A stretch of DNA of 5,894 bases from Chloroflexota bacterium (GTDB lineage Bacteria; Chloroflexota; Dormibacteria; Dormibacterales; Dormibacteraceae): assembly GCA_005880175.1 (NCBI GenBank), contig VBJR01000216.1:1-5894 (forward strand), in the 5' to 3' direction. The translations under genes and the position numbers were made by a program. Below are positions 1 through 4,683 of this stretch, one piece after another. The stretch's first letter is position 1. The number at the start of each line of letters is the position of its first letter. The notes under the pieces are model-generated. The model did not search any database, was not told the origin of the DNA, and saw nothing but the letters and a program-made list of their open reading frames with translations.

Positions 1-376
1 CCGTGGCCATGAAGCGGACCCCGGCCAGGGCGGCGGCGCGCGTGGTCCCGGCCACGGTGGTGGCGCCGGTGGCGCGGGCCGCCAGGGCCGGCCCCAGGTC
101 CCGGGAGCTGAGCTTGCGCACCTCGGGCCCGGGCAGGGCGAGCCGCTCCAGGTCCACCCGGCTCAGGCCCAGGCGGAGCTCGCCGTCGAGCACGGCCACG
201 GTGGCCGGGACGGCCCCGGCGTGGCGGACAGCGGCCTCGCAGGCGAGCGCGGCCTCCAGGTTGTGGGGCGCGGGCAGGCCCTGCGCCACGATGGAGGTCT
301 CCAGGGCCACCACGGGCGCCCCGGCGGCGAGGGCGTCGGCCACTTCCGGGCTGAGGGTCAGCGGGAGCTCGCTCAT
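1..376 (-). CDS. psuG: Pseudouridine-5'-phosphate glycosidase, N-terminal part (runs off the left edge)
   Basis: PsuG reversibly cleaves the C-C glycosidic bond of pseudouridine 5'-phosphate to uracil and ribose 5-phosphate in the cytoplasm. Only the first 125 codons are present (the family is about 300 aa). The translation carries the family signature: VVALETSIVAQGLP at residues 22-35, then AVPATVAVLDGELRLGL (55-71), VRKLSSRDL (86-94) and GATTVAGTTRAAALAGVRF (104-122). E26 aligns with the proton-donor Glu31 of E. coli PsuG and K88 with its substrate-binding Lys93, with the same 62-residue spacing. The nucleophilic lysine (Lys166 in E. coli) lies outside the window. The ATG at 376-374 is preceded by GAGG (386-383) with a 6-nt spacer and overlaps the stop of a 28-codon ORF as ATGA, which suggests translational coupling. 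It lies downstream of the PfkB kinase on the same strand. Identification is from remembered family motifs; confidence is high. Confidence 0.93.
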   Translation of the reverse strand, partial: MSELPLTLSPEVADALAAGAPVVALETSIVAQGLPAPHNLEAALACEAAVRHAGAVPATVAVLDGELRLGLSRVDLERLALPGPEVRKLSSRDLGPALAARATGATTVAGTTRAAALAGVRFMAT

Positions 377-459
377 TTCGGGCCTCGGCACGGCCCGCAC
401 GGCGCCGGCGCGACGCCCTCGTGTGGGAGGTCGATGAGGGGGAGCTGGCGGGCTGGCAT
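373..459 (-). CDS. 28-aa small ORF coupled to psuG (leader peptide or small protein)
   Basis: A 28-codon ORF whose TGA overlaps the psuG ATG (sequence ATGA). Its ATG (459-457) has the best Shine-Dalgarno in the window: GGAGGTGA at 471-464, with 7 nt between GGAGG and the start. Third codon positions are G/C in all but about four codons, as in the neighbouring genes, although this is also what random GC-rich DNA gives. The peptide begins MPARQLPLIDLPHEG and contains CGPC near its C-terminus, followed by RGPK; it has no TM segment. I do not recognise a family. Codons 9-18 form the 3' strands of the long inverted repeat at 429-554, so translating this ORF would open that structure. It could be a leader peptide that adjusts psuG translation, a short protein in its own right, or a chance ORF using an SD that serves another purpose. 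Confidence 0.4.
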   Translation of the reverse strand: MPARQLPLIDLPHEGVAPAPCGPCRGPK

Positions 460-554
460 CGGCTCACCTCCGGGTGGCAACCGGTCCACGTGCGGACCGC
501 CACCGTGCAAAGTGTCCACCTGCGCCGCAGTCGCGCCCGCCCCCCTCATCGACC
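429..554 (-). promoter_or_regulatory. 126-nt palindromic structured leader element upstream of psuG
   Basis: Seen directly: GGTCGATGAGGGGG at 429-442 recurs as its exact reverse complement at 541-554 (14 bp, 98-bp spacer). Read as psuK-psuG mRNA (minus strand), this closes a stem. After a 5-nt bulge (443-447) it continues with 6 bp: 540-535 GCGGGC pairs with 453-448 GCCCGC. Inside is a hairpin with 11 paired bases: GGTGGC (504-499) pairs with GCCACC (478-473), and GGTCC (498-494) with GGACC (487-483), with a 4-nt bulge at 482-479 and a 6-nt loop. A small CTGC/GCAG hairpin lies at 520-530. The strong SD (471-464) and ATG (459) of the 28-codon ORF sit between the central hairpin and the closing stem. 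This is consistent with a cis-acting translational control element. A DNA-level role (protein-binding palindrome, small inverted-repeat element) is possible because the symmetry exists on both strands. Confidence 0.55.
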
Positions 555-607
555 CGACACCCAACCGCGGCGCCGAGACCAACGCGAAGCGGGCCGACGC
601 CCACGCC

Positions 608-1447
608 TCACGGCCGGGCCCCCAGCTTGGACAGCGCCCGGGCGGCGACCAGGACCGCCCGGCCCGCCGCCTCCAGCGGCGGCGCGCCGTCCAGGTACGC
701 CACGCAGAACGCCGCCGCGAACGCGTCGCCCGCGCCGGTGCCGTCCCGCACGCTGACCAGGGGCGCCGGCACCCGGCGGTCGAAGACCCGGCAGCCCCTC
801 GGGCCCAGCTTCACGACCGGCACCTTGGCCAGCGTCGCGGCCGGCGCGGTCAGCTCCAGCTCGGCCGCCTCCCGCTCCGTCGCGAACAGCAGCTCCGGCG
901 CGAGCCGGCCCAGGTCCGCCGCCAGGCGCTCGCCCCCATACGCGCGCAGGTCCTCCGCCGACGACAGGTCCACCGACACCAGCGCGCCGCCCGCCCGGGC
1001 CAGCTCCGCCGCCCGCAGGGCCGCGGCCGCCGCCCCGCCGTACAGCGCGTACGCGGACACGTGGAGCAGCCGCACCCCCTCCAGCCAGGCCGGCTCCACG
1101 TCCTCCGGCCGCAGGCCCCGGCTGGCGCCCGCCTGGCGGGCGAACGTGCGCCTGCCGTCCGGACCGACCAGCACCGCGATCGCGCCCGTCGGCCCCGCCA
1201 CCCGGGGCCCGAGCACCTCGACGCCGGCCGCCTCCAGCTCCGCCACCAGGCGCCGGCCCGCCTCGTCGTCGCCCACCCTGGTGATCAGCCGGGCCGGCTC
1301 GTCCAGGCTGGCCGCCCAGGCGCAGAAGTTGGCCGCCTGACCGCCGCCGCCCAGCTCGATCCGGGCGTCGCGCTCGTCGTCCGGGACCAGCTCGCCCTCG
1401 GGCGCGATCGTCACGTCGAGCAGGAGGTCCCCGACCGCCGCGATCAC
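608..1447 (-). CDS. psuK: PfkB/ribokinase-family kinase, probable pseudouridine kinase
   Basis: A 279-aa cytoplasmic kinase of the PfkB (ribokinase) family, near the usual length of about 300. It begins with the Rossmann-like IAAVGDLLLDV strand (2-12). It carries the first PfkB signature GGGGQAANFCAW (33-44) and the second, DGTGAGDAF (235-243), in which D241 is the expected catalytic base and GTGAG the anion hole. RVGDDEAGRRLVAEL (57-71) and the VVKLGPRGC strand before the second signature are also typical. Substrate is inferred from context: PsuG follows on the same strand, and kinase plus glycosidase is the standard pseudouridine degradation pair (pseudouridine + ATP gives pseudouridine 5'-phosphate). 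Another sugar or nucleoside remains possible. I chose the GTG at 1447-1445 because the protein homology begins there and AGGA (1455-1452) precedes it. The frame stays open much further upstream, but only antisense to the MarR gene. Start-to-start distance to the divergent marR is about 60 bp. Confidence 0.85.
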   Translation of the reverse strand: MIAAVGDLLLDVTIAPEGELVPDDERDARIELGGGGQAANFCAWAASLDEPARLITRVGDDEAGRRLVAELEAAGVEVLGPRVAGPTGAIAVLVGPDGRRTFARQAGASRGLRPEDVEPAWLEGVRLLHVSAYALYGGAAAAALRAAELARAGGALVSVDLSSAEDLRAYGGERLAADLGRLAPELLFATEREAAELELTAPAATLAKVPVVKLGPRGCRVFDRRVPAPLVSVRDGTGAGDAFAAAFCVAYLDGAPPLEAAGRAVLVAARALSKLGARP

Positions 1448-1485
1448 GCCTTCCTGCCCATCCTCGCCGGCGAGGTACTGAATCG

Positions 1486-1512
1486 TGTAATAATGAAGTG
1501 GTTCACTATGAA
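1486..1512 (+). promoter_or_regulatory. Extended -10 promoter and TGAA/TTCA dyads in front of marR
   Basis: An AT-rich patch in otherwise GC-rich DNA. TGT followed by AATAAT (1486-1494) matches an extended -10 (TGN plus 5 of 6 of TATAAT); no -35 hexamer is visible at 17 bp. A start about 7 bp downstream would leave a very short leader before the ATG at 1508. Overlapping it are alternating half-sites TGAA (1494-1497), TTCA (1502-1505), TGAA (1509-1512) and a dyad AGTG/CACT (1497-1500, 1504-1507). This is where an autorepressing MarR dimer would be expected to bind, and also where the divergent psuK promoter must lie. The assignment is by eye. Confidence 0.4.
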
Positions 1513-2062
1513 GACGCCCACAAGCGAATGGTCCAAGCGGTTGACCGTCGCCACCGATGAGCAGGGCCGCCTGTACAGCCCCCAGATGCGCGAGGTGCTC
1601 GGCGAGCGCGTGCCGGCGGAGGCCCTCGCGGCCGTCGAGGCGTTCGCCGCCATCGGGCTCGCCGCCCGCCAGCTCCGCGGCCGCATGGAGCGCTGGTGCG
1701 AGAGGGAGGGCCTGAGCGAGACGCGCCTGGGCATCCTCTTCATGCTGCGCCACGCCGGCGCGCCCGTGCCGCTGGGCGCGCTGGCCGCCCGCATGCATGT
1801 CACGCCCCGCAACATCACCGGCCTGATCGACCACCTGGAGCGGGACGAGCTCGTGACGCGCGTCCCGGACCCCGAGGACCGGCGCTCGGTCCTGGCCCAG
1901 CTCACGGAGCGGGGCCGCGAGCGGGTGAACGCGATGGGCGACGACTCCCTCCGGCAGCAGCAGGGCCTGCTGGCCGGCTTCAGCCAGGAGGAGCTGATCC
2001 AGATGCGCCACCTGTGCCTCAAGCTCGCCAGCAAGATCGAGGAAGCAGCGTTGCCAGAATGA
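1508..2062 (+). CDS. MarR-family winged-helix transcriptional regulator
   Basis: A 184-aa MarR-type repressor, slightly longer than the common 140-170 aa because of an N-terminal extension of about 40 residues. Helix 1 of the dimerisation region is near 37-66. The winged helix follows: LSETRLGILFMLRHAG (69-84), PLGALAARMHVTPRNITGLIDHLERDELV (88-116) containing the recognition helix, and the wing RVPDPEDRRSVLAQLTERG (118-136) with the characteristic D-R-R at 124-126. The C-terminal helices (about 140-180) complete the dimer interface. Such proteins usually bind palindromes in their own promoter and are released by phenolic or other small ligands. It sits 62 bp upstream of a DHA2 drug exporter on the same strand, the classic arrangement for a repressor controlling its efflux pump. 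I prefer ATG 1508 to the in-frame ATG 1493, because 1493 lies inside the putative -10 and 1508 has a weak AAGTGG six bases upstream. Ligand unknown. Confidence 0.88.
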   Translation: MKTPTSEWSKRLTVATDEQGRLYSPQMREVLGERVPAEALAAVEAFAAIGLAARQLRGRMERWCEREGLSETRLGILFMLRHAGAPVPLGALAARMHVTPRNITGLIDHLERDELVTRVPDPEDRRSVLAQLTERGRERVNAMGDDSLRQQQGLLAGFSQEELIQMRHLCLKLASKIEEAALPE

Positions 2063-2077
2063 CACAACCGACTTCAC

Positions 2078-2107
2078 AATCTGACATAATGCAGGGCAAA
2101 TCTGACA
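2078..2107 (+). repeat. AATCTGACA direct repeat, candidate operator of the exporter gene
   Basis: The exact 9-mer AATCTGACA occurs at 2078-2086 and 2099-2107, a 21-bp period or about two helical turns. A third GACA (2061-2064, within AATGACA) is 22 bp before the first. The first copy overlaps the putative extended -10 at 2082-2090 and the second lies just past the expected transcription start, a layout typical of repressor sites. Binding by the adjacent MarR protein is inference; MarR sites are more often palindromes. Confidence 0.45.
2082..2090 (+). promoter_or_regulatory. Candidate extended -10 promoter for the exporter
   Basis: TGA followed by CATAAT is a TGN-type extended -10 with 5 of 6 matches to TATAAT, in the AT-rich 62-bp gap between marR and the exporter. 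ATGACA (2059-2064) resembles a -35 but the spacer is 20 bp. Initiation near 2097 would give a leader of about 28 nt containing the GGAGG before the TTG start. The exporter may therefore have its own promoter in addition to read-through from marR. Confidence 0.35.
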
Positions 2108-2115
2108 CGGAGGAC

Positions 2116-2120
2116 GGAGG
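2116..2120 (+). promoter_or_regulatory. Shine-Dalgarno deciding the exporter start
   Basis: GGAGG at 2116-2120 lies 4 nt before TTG 2125; another GGAGG at 2109-2113 gives 11-nt spacing. The competing ATG 2059 (overlapping the marR stop) and ATG 2089 have no such site. The codons between 2059 and 2124 are largely ones avoided elsewhere here (ACA, ACT, TCA, TCT, ATA, AAA), so that stretch looks like leader, not coding sequence. Confidence 0.6.
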
Positions 2121-2124
2121 TACA

Positions 2125-3753
2125 TTGGCGTCGAACATCGTTCTGTCGCGGAACCAGAAGATCCTGGCGACCGCGGGCGTGGCCATGTCGCTGCTCCTGG
2201 CGTCGCTCGACCAGACCGTGGTCGGGAACTCGATGCCGCGCATCGTGGCCGAGCTGCAGGGGCTCAGCTACTACGCCTGGGTGACCACGGCGTACCTGCT
2301 GACGTCCACGATCATCCTGCCGATCGCCGGCAAGCTCGGGGACATGTTCGGCCGCAAGCCCTTCATGCTCGCGGGCATGGTCGGGTTCGTCGCCAGCTCG
2401 GCCCTGTGCGGCATCTCGCAGAACATGGCGGAGCTCGTGATCTTCCGGGGCACGCAGGGCCTGTTCGGCGGCATGCTGTTCGCCTCCGTCTTCGCCGTGC
2501 TGGCCGACATCTTCCCGCCCGACCAGCGCGCCCGCATGCAGGGCGTGTTCGGCGGGGTGTTCGGCCTCTCCGCCGTGATCGGGCCGACGATCGGCGGCTG
2601 GCTGACCGACGGGCCGGGCTGGCGCTGGGTCTTCTACGTCAACGTGCCGGTCGGCGTCATGGCCGTGGTGCTCGTCTCCCTGGCGCTGCCGGCCGTCCGC
2701 TCGCGGGCCCAGATCCGCGACATCGACTGGGTCGGCTGCGTCGCGCTGGCCGCCGGCCTGGTGCCGATGCTGGTCGCGTTCTCCCTGACCAGCGACCACA
2801 AGTGGACGGACCCCGAGGTGGTGGGCCTGCTGGCCGTCGCCGCCGTCGTGCTCGTCGGCTTCTTCCTCTGGGAGCGGCGCGTCGCCCAGCCGATCATCCC
2901 GTTCAGCCTGTTCACCAACAACGTCTTCTCGGTGTCGGTGGTCATCGCGTTCTTCAGCGCCCTGGGCATGTTCGGCACGATCCTGTTCGTGCCCCTGCTC
3001 TACCAGGGGGTCCTGGCGGTCAGCGCCAGCAACTCCGGCGTGCTCCTGACGCCGATGTTCATCGGCCTGATCGGGTTCAGCACGCTGGCCGGCCAGCTGA
3101 TCACCCGGGTCCGCCGCTACCGCTTCATCGGCACCGCCGGCGTCGCCATCATGATCGCCGGAATCCTGATGCTCGCGCAGGTCGGCGTCGGCACCGCCAC
3201 CTGGCAGGTCGCGGCGGCCATCGTGATCGTCGGCGCGGGCCTCGGCCTGACGTTCCCGCTGACCCTGGTCGCGGTCCAGAGCGCGCTCCCGCGCCAGTTC
3301 CTGGGCGTGGCCTCGAGCCAGATCCAGTTCTGGCGCAACCTGGGCGGCACGATCGGGTCGGCCGTGCTCGGCTCGATCCTGGCCAACCGCCTGCCCGGCG
3401 CCATCTCCGACCAGGTCGCGGCGCTGCACCTGCCGCCCGCGTTCAAGCTGCCCGTGGGCGGCGGCACCACCAGCCCGCAGCAGCTGTTCGACCCGGCCAA
3501 CCTGGCCCACCTGCGGGCGTCCGTGCCGCCGCAGGCGGTGCCGCTGTTCGACCAGGTGATCCACGCGATCCGCGCCGGCCTCGCCAGCACCATGCACGAG
3601 CTCTTCCTCATCGCCGCCGCGATCCTCGTGGTCTCGCTGGTGGCGACGCTGTTCATGCGCGAGGTCCCGATCCGCACGGCCGGCCGCGGCGCGATGGCCG
3701 GCGAGGCGCCGCCCGTGTCCGAGGCGATGGAGCCCGAGACCGCCCCCGCCTGA
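2125..3753 (+). CDS. MFS drug exporter, DHA2 (EmrB/QacA) family, 14 TM
   Basis: A 542-aa inner-membrane proton/drug antiporter, the usual length for the 14-helix DHA2 family. Landmarks counted from TTG 2125: TM1 with the LDQTVVGNSMPRIVAEL motif (28-44; D29 is the conserved TM1 acid), motif A GKLGDMFGRK (69-78) in the TM2-TM3 loop, motif B FRGTQGLFGG (107-116; R108 in TM4), and motif C GLSAVIGPTIGGWLTD (147-162) in TM5, the antiporter signature. Further hydrophobic helices follow to a long loop before the last TM helix, then a polar C-terminal tail with many Pro, Ala and Glu. Substrates cannot be read from sequence; multidrug or dye efflux is typical. It follows a MarR regulator and ends just before a strong hairpin, so the two genes form an efflux operon, possibly with an internal promoter. 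The start is TTG, chosen for its SD and for family homology beginning there; ATG 2059 would add 22 residues. Confidence 0.92.
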   Translation: MASNIVLSRNQKILATAGVAMSLLLASLDQTVVGNSMPRIVAELQGLSYYAWVTTAYLLTSTIILPIAGKLGDMFGRKPFMLAGMVGFVASSALCGISQNMAELVIFRGTQGLFGGMLFASVFAVLADIFPPDQRARMQGVFGGVFGLSAVIGPTIGGWLTDGPGWRWVFYVNVPVGVMAVVLVSLALPAVRSRAQIRDIDWVGCVALAAGLVPMLVAFSLTSDHKWTDPEVVGLLAVAAVVLVGFFLWERRVAQPIIPFSLFTNNVFSVSVVIAFFSALGMFGTILFVPLLYQGVLAVSASNSGVLLTPMFIGLIGFSTLAGQLITRVRRYRFIGTAGVAIMIAGILMLAQVGVGTATWQVAAAIVIVGAGLGLTFPLTLVAVQSALPRQFLGVASSQIQFWRNLGGTIGSAVLGSILANRLPGAISDQVAALHLPPAFKLPVGGGTTSPQQLFDPANLAHLRASVPPQAVPLFDQVIHAIRAGLASTMHELFLIAAAILVVSLVATLFMREVPIRTAGRGAMAGEAPPVSEAMEPETAPA

Positions 3754-3771
3754 TCTCTCTCCTTCCCCCAT

Positions 3772-3803
3772 GGGCTCCCTCCCCGACGCGGGGACGGGAG
3801 CCC
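3772..3803. terminator. Hairpin between convergent genes, probable terminator
   Basis: GGGCTCCCTCCCC (3772-3784) pairs with GGGGA (3790-3794) and GGGAGCCC (3796-3803): 13 bp, a single bulged C at 3795 and a 5-nt loop. It starts 18 nt after the exporter stop and is followed on the plus strand by a pyrimidine run with scattered T (CTTCGTCT), not a perfect U-tract. It ends 8 nt before the stop of the opposing small ORF, so it may act in both directions. Confidence 0.7.
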
Positions 3804-3811
3804 TCTTCGTC

Positions 3812-3979
3812 TCAGGCGGGGCGCGCGATCGCGAGGAAGATGATGAAGGTCGCGATGCCGGCGACCGTCGTGAGACCGGCCTTCAGGGCGACCGCCTTCT
3901 CCTGGCTCACCATGTGCGCGGCCCACGCTAGCAACCGCCCGACCGGGCTTCGATGAGAGGTACGTGAGAGTCGTCTCAT
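3812..3979 (-). CDS. Small single-TM membrane protein, hypothetical
   Basis: An ORF of up to 55 codons. The C-terminal 33 residues look coding: MVSQEKAVALKAGLTTVAG, then a hydrophobic helix (about 34-52, AGLTTVAGIATFIIFLAIA) ending RPA, with codons matching the neighbouring genes. The first ten codons after ATG 3979 (AGA, CGA, TCA, CGT, TCT, CAT) are atypical, so the true start may be TTG 3934 or ATG 3913 (33 aa); neither has a clear SD. The stop lies 8 nt from a strong bidirectional-looking hairpin shared with the convergent exporter gene, which supports a real transcript. A short cytoplasmic N-terminus with one C-terminal TM helix is the likely topology. I recognise no family; a chance ORF is not excluded. 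Confidence 0.42.
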   Translation of the reverse strand: MRRLSRTSHRSPVGRLLAWAAHMVSQEKAVALKAGLTTVAGIATFIIFLAIARPA

Positions 3980-4044
3980 GGAGCCTGCGACGGACCCACT
4001 CAGAAGATCTGCGGCCCCGCCTCCCCAACTCTTCGTCTTCCGTG

Positions 4045-4083
4045 TTCCAAAACCGTGGGATCGGAGATAAGATGAGCGCTCAT
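4045..4083 (+). promoter_or_regulatory. Candidate distal promoter with perfect 12-bp palindrome
   Basis: TTCCAA (4045-4050), a 17-bp spacer and TAAGAT (4068-4073) make a weak sigma70-like promoter. The perfect palindrome ATGAGCGCTCAT (4072-4083) covers its -10 end and expected start site, a natural repressor position. The half-site ATGAG/CTCAT also occurs at 3953-3957 and 3975-3979. It lies 95 bp upstream of the zinc-ribbon gene. Confidence 0.35.
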
Positions 4084-4112
4084 TGGCGTCCGACGCGGCC
4101 CGGGAACCCCCC

Positions 4113-4142
4113 TTGACCGGCCGGCGACAGGACGCCGATAGG
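4113..4142 (+). promoter_or_regulatory. Candidate proximal promoter of the zinc-ribbon gene
   Basis: TTGACC (4113-4118, 5 of 6 to TTGACA), an 18-bp spacer and GATAGG (4137-4142) resemble housekeeping promoters of high-GC bacteria. Initiation near 4149 would give a purine-rich leader of about 30 nt ending in the SD GAGGAGGGGG (4166-4175), 2 nt before ATG 4178, or about 5 nt if counted from the GAGGAGG core. Confidence 0.42.
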
Positions 4143-4177
4143 GGGAAGGTAAGAGAGAGAGGCCCGAGGAGGGGGCA

Positions 4178-4474
4178 ATGGTTAGTTTCGTCGACAAGCT
4201 GCTCAACTGCCGTGACTGCGGCAAGGAGTTCGTCTTCACGGCCGGCGAGCAGCAGTTCTACGCGTCCAAGGGCCTGCAGCACGAGCCGCGCCGCTGCAAC
4301 GACTGTCGCAACAACCGGCGGCAGTCGGACGGAGGCGGAGGTGGAGGCAGGGCGCCACGCGTCATGCATGATGTCATCTGCAACAGCTGTGGCCGGCTGA
4401 CGCAGGTACCGTTCGTCCCGACGGGCAGCCGGCCCGTGTACTGCCTGGACTGCTTCCAGGGCTCACGCCGCTGA
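4178..4474 (+). CDS. Double zinc-ribbon small protein (zf-trcl-like plus CxxC-x17-CxxC)
   Basis: A 98-aa soluble protein with two four-cysteine zinc sites. The first ribbon is LNCRDCGKEFVFTAGEQQFY, continuing to KGLQHEPRRCNDCR; its ligands are C11, C14, C40 and C43, and it closely resembles the probable zinc-ribbon family PF13451 (zf-trcl). A six-glycine linker (52-57) follows. The second ribbon has C68, C71, C89 and C92 with exactly 17 residues between the CxxC pairs, matching the CxxC-x17-CxxC domain type (TIGR04272), and ends VYCLDCF. Molecular function is unknown; nucleic-acid or ribosome/RNA-polymerase association is a reasonable guess for small basic zinc ribbons but is inference. The ATG has a strong purine-rich SD. 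The gene is monocistronic, with its own promoter region upstream and a hairpin 6 nt after the stop. Family recognition is from memory. Confidence 0.9.
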   Translation: MVSFVDKLLNCRDCGKEFVFTAGEQQFYASKGLQHEPRRCNDCRNNRRQSDGGGGGGRAPRVMHDVICNSCGRLTQVPFVPTGSRPVYCLDCFQGSRR

Positions 4475-4479
4475 CCAAC

Positions 4480-4509
4480 GCCTCCCCCACTCCGGGTGGT
4501 GGGGGAGGC
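4480..4509 (+). terminator. GC-rich hairpin after the zinc-ribbon gene
   Basis: GCCTCCCCCAC (4480-4490) is perfectly complementary to GTGGGGGAGGC (4499-4509): an 11-bp stem with an 8-nt loop, starting 6 nt after the stop codon. No T-run follows, so it would be a U-less terminator or a 3'-end stabiliser, as is common in high-GC genomes. Confidence 0.65.
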
Positions 4510-4519
4510 TCCGATCCAC

Positions 4520-4556
4520 CTGGGCCGGGTGACCCAGGGCTGGGCGAATGTCCCAG
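4520..4556. repeat. Tandem CTGGG/CCCAG dyads in the spacer before the kelch gene
   Basis: Two adjacent inverted repeats with the same 5-bp arms: CTGGG (4520-4524) with CCCAG (4533-4537), and CTGGG (4540-4544) with CCCAG (4552-4556). Their centres are about 20 bp apart, two helical turns. The remaining spacer to 4683 shows another dyad, GAATC-G-GATTC (4656-4666), but no convincing sigma70 promoter. The dyads could be a paired operator or two small RNA hairpins. Confidence 0.4.
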
Positions 4557-4683
4557 ACCCTACGGTTCACCCCCATTGCGCTGACGCGCGTGCGTCGGTC
4601 ATCCTCTTCCCGCACAATGTCTTGGCTGTGGTCGCACGCGGGCGGGTGCGTACGAGAATCGGATTCCACTCGTTGATATCGAC

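Noticed and set aside
472..482. GGGTGGCAACC on the plus strand, similar to the T-box antiterminator motif
   Set aside because: It differs from the GGGTGGNACC consensus by one extra base, no specifier stem is evident, and the plus strand downstream is only antisense to psuK. It is explained by the central hairpin of the 429-554 palindrome.
221..1492. Long plus-strand frame running into marR from the left
   Set aside because: Its upstream part is antisense to psuG and psuK and gives an Arg/Gln-rich translation; only the part from 1508 has MarR homology.
1493..1507. ATG 1493 as the marR start
   Set aside because: It lies within the putative extended -10 and has no SD; still possible if transcription starts further upstream.
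1448..2125. The psuK reading frame stays open upstream across marR (total 505 codons)
   Set aside because: The sequence beyond the GTG at 1447 is antisense to a clear MarR protein; open antisense frames are common in GC-rich DNA, and PfkB homology starts at the GTG.
2074..3771. 565-codon open frame antisense to the exporter
   Set aside because: The translation is low-complexity (rich in Asp, His, Arg, Gln, Glu), typical of the antisense frame of a GC-rich membrane protein gene.
4072..4116. 14-codon ORF starting in the palindrome, preceded by GGAG
   Set aside because: It begins inside the candidate -10 and ends in the candidate proximal -35; too short and Pro/Arg-rich to separate from chance.
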